Part shown: in pieces, positions 62,303-64,000 of the stretch
Position numbering within the stretch: the first letter of the stretch is position 1
Layout: the number at the start of each line of letters is the position of its first letter
From: Amphritea atlantica
GTDB taxonomy: Bacteria > Pseudomonadota > Gammaproteobacteria > Pseudomonadales > Balneatricaceae
Reading direction: 5' to 3'
NCBI RefSeq assembly: GCF_018860855.1
Contig: NZ_JAHKQE010000020.1
Location: 62,001 to 126,000 of the forward strand
Length of the DNA: 64,000 bases
Program-made: the position numbers and the translations under genes
The notes under the pieces: generated by a model
The model's input: only the letters and a program-made list of their open reading frames with translations
Databases searched by the model: none
Told to the model about the DNA's origin: nothing

Positions 62303-63115
62303 TCAAGGTAATAAGAAGTTTTTATGGCTGTCAACACCCGCAGATGACACTGATTGATCCTTGAGTGCGACGCCTGAGCACCCTAGCCGCATTGACTCAT
62401 CAATTAACCAGAGCAATTTTTCGCTCGCCGCATCAATACTCATACCCGCAGGTCGTACGTTAGAGATGCAGTTACGACGGACATCGGTTAAACCGACTTT
62501 AGGCTGGTAGGTATAATAGATACCCAGACTGTCTGGCGAACTCAAACCGGGGCGCTCGCCCACTAGTAGAATCAGCAGCTGCGCGCCAAGGCGTTCACCC
62601 ACCTCATCCCCGACAGCGACACGCCCCTGCGTAACAATTGCGACGGGGCCAATACTTAACCCACGACTTTCAAGCCGGCTTAATACCGCTGCAGCCACGG
62701 CTGCCGCATGACTTTGTACTGCCATTGAAGACAAACCATCAGCAATCACCAATGAGACCTGTACCGGTTCTGAATGCTGTTGCCGATACGCCTCTAGCGT
62801 GGCGACGGCCTGTTGATTTAAACGCCTCCCCAGATCTGGCCGCTGCAGATACTCACTGCGATCATTCGCCCGACTTTGTAGCACCAGTGAATCATATCCA
62901 GCGGTCTTTAATGCCTCGATCAGAGGTTCTGTTTGCAACGCAATATGCACAGCATCCCGCGCACTGGCATGATCCATCTGAAACGCCAACAAGGCTTGCG
63001 TGGGTAGACTCACGCCGCTGCGCCCTTGGGCAATACGGGCATCGGTATAACGCCGCAGAGAGGCCCATGAGTTTTCAGTAACAGTATCCGAATCGATTTT
63101 TTTTAGCTCATTCAT
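62303..63115 (-). CDS. eutC: Ethanolamine ammonia-lyase small subunit
   Basis: 270 residues. EutC motifs: GERPGLSSPDSLGIYYTY and RNCISNVRPAGM near the cobalamin-binding part, and AQGRSGVSLPTQALLAFQMDHASARDAVH in the N-terminal part. With EutB it makes the adenosylcobalamin enzyme that splits ethanolamine to acetaldehyde and ammonia. Starts 140 bases after eutB. No microcompartment genes are seen. Confidence 0.92.
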   Translation of the reverse strand: MNELKKIDSDTVTENSWASLRRYTDARIAQGRSGVSLPTQALLAFQMDHASARDAVHIALQTEPLIEALKTAGYDSLVLQSRANDRSEYLQRPDLGRRLNQQAVATLEAYRQQHSEPVQVSLVIADGLSSMAVQSHAAAVAAAVLSRLESRGLSIGPVAIVTQGRVAVGDEVGERLGAQLLILLVGERPGLSSPDSLGIYYTYQPKVGLTDVRRNCISNVRPAGMSIDAASEKLLWLIDESMRLGCSGVALKDQSVSSAGVDSHKNFLLP

Positions 63116-63255
63116 AACGAAACTCTTTGATGACGTTCAGAGGATAATGCTCGTTCTACTGATCCTTTTGTTTATCCTTTTATCCCGCGTTTATTAGCTA
63201 TTCTATTCATTCTTCTGCTGTCTGCTATTGAGACTGAGCGCATCACTGCAGATAA

Positions 63256-64000
63256 CTAAAGCGCCTTAAGTAACCCGCTAAATTGCTCAGGCATGCGCGC
63301 CGCTAACTTACCCGACGGCTGAGTAATCCCAACCTGCTGTAACCAGTGCTCAAATTCCGGTGCTGAGCGCAGCCCCAACACCTCACGAATATAGAGTGCA
63401 TCATGGAAAGAGGTGGTCTGATAATTCAACATAATGTCATCGCCCCCCGGTATACCCATAATGAAGTTGATACCCGCCACCGCCATCTGCGTCAGCAGCA
63501 TATCCATATCATCTTGATCCGCTTCGGCATGGTTGGTGTAACAGATATCGCAGCCCATAGGCAGGCCTAACAATTTGCCGCAAAAATGATCTTCCAATCC
63601 AGCACGGATAATCTGCTTACCATCATAAAGGTATTCTGGACCGATAAAGCCCACCACCGTATTCACCAGCAAAGGATCAAAGTGGCGGGCCACACCGTAA
63701 GCTCGCACCTCACAGGTCTGTTGATCGACACCGTGATGGGCATTAGCCGACAACGCACTGCCTTGGCCCGTTTCAAAATACATCACGTTGTTGCCGACAC
63801 TGCCCCGATTGAGCTCACGCGCCGCTTGATTAGCTTCGGCCAGCAGCGCCAGATTAATACCAAAACTTTCGTTGGCCGCCTGGGTGCCGGCGATCGATTG
63901 GAACACCAGATCAATCGGCACGCCTCGATTAATCGCCTCAATTTGATTGGTCACATGGGTCAACACACAGGACTGCGTAGGGATCTCATAATGCTGGATA
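63256..64000 (-). CDS. eutB: Ethanolamine ammonia-lyase large subunit (N-terminus cut by window edge)
   Basis: About 248 C-terminal residues visible; the frame runs open to the window edge (IQHYEIPTQSCVLTHVTNQ), and EutB is normally ~450-465. Signatures: GVPIDLVFQSIAGTQAANESFGINLALLAEA, QTCEVRAYGVARHFDPLLVNTVVGFIGPEYLYDG, and MGCDICYTNHAEADQDDMDMLLTQMAVAGINFIMGIPGGDDIMLNYQTTSFHD, with active-site residues. It contains the substrate and cobalamin sites. In an operon with eutC. Confidence 0.93.
   Translation of the reverse strand, partial: IQHYEIPTQSCVLTHVTNQIEAINRGVPIDLVFQSIAGTQAANESFGINLALLAEANQAARELNRGSVGNNVMYFETGQGSALSANAHHGVDQQTCEVRAYGVARHFDPLLVNTVVGFIGPEYLYDGKQIIRAGLEDHFCGKLLGLPMGCDICYTNHAEADQDDMDMLLTQMAVAGINFIMGIPGGDDIMLNYQTTSFHDALYIREVLGLRSAPEFEHWLQQVGITQPSGKLAARMPEQFSGLLKAL

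Noticed and set aside
1-64000. Mobile elements, CRISPR arrays, tRNA or rRNA genes
   Set aside because: None seen: no transposase or integrase frames, no regularly spaced repeats, no tRNA-like cloverleaf recognised.

Overview
The window looks like a chromosomal segment of a marine gammaproteobacterium, probably an Oceanospirillales-type organism related to Amphritea, Neptunomonas or Marinobacterium. That placement is inferred from gene content, the style of the proteins and moderate base composition; no rRNA or other phylogenetic marker is present. I see no tRNA, rRNA, insertion sequence, prophage or CRISPR array. Most genes lie on the minus strand in long operons for uptake and breakdown of small organic nitrogen and carbon compounds.

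Layout. 1-1742: the 5' part of a YHYH-domain lipoprotein, a TfoX-N gene broken by two in-frame stops, and a peroxiredoxin-like protein. 1911-9554: a tripartite MacA-MacB-outer-membrane-lipoprotein efflux operon led by a YbhB-like protein, followed by a histidine kinase and a CusR/CopR-type response regulator; the same ATGACA-N4-TGTCAT palindrome lies before both transcription units. 9992-14281: a DUF547 protein, a GGDEF-EAL protein, a small DUF6868 membrane protein and a methyltransferase. 14460-17801: the glutarate to 2-oxoglutarate branch of lysine catabolism (CsiD, LhgO) with a divergent GntR regulator. 17856-24500: NnrU-like protein, PhoX phosphatase, a membrane diguanylate cyclase and an NhaC-type antiporter. 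24647-32776: amidase, M20-type Zn amidohydrolase, a complete branched-chain-type ABC importer and a GntR regulator, together looking like uptake and hydrolysis of an unidentified amide or ureide. 33310-40356: an assortment including an MFS/AraC pair, an RNase D-like exonuclease, a YehS protein with a disordered tail, GhrA, a GlsB/YeaQ protein and a 2-oxopent-4-enoate hydratase-like protein.

40557-51923 is the most coherent system: gmaS, mgsABC, purU, folD and mgdABCD in one direction. This is read as the N-methylglutamate route for monomethylamine. Methylamine is attached to glutamate, turned into N-methylglutamate, and oxidised by a sarcosine-oxidase-like enzyme to give methylene-THF; FolD and PurU then convert that to formate. 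A divergent XRE-cupin regulator and near-identical repeats in the shared promoter complete the unit. 52951-59880 holds an IclR regulator, an MmsA-type CoA-acylating semialdehyde dehydrogenase, an iron alcohol dehydrogenase and a TRAP transporter; the enzyme pair resembles DddC/DddB for 3-hydroxypropionate. 60418-64000 carries amt and an unusual PII gene lacking Tyr51, and then EutC and the truncated EutB of ethanolamine ammonia-lyase.

Together the genes describe a scavenger of methylated amines, ethanolamine, amides, C5 dicarboxylate and possibly DMSP-derived C3 compounds, with several locally wired regulatory circuits whose operators can be read from the DNA.
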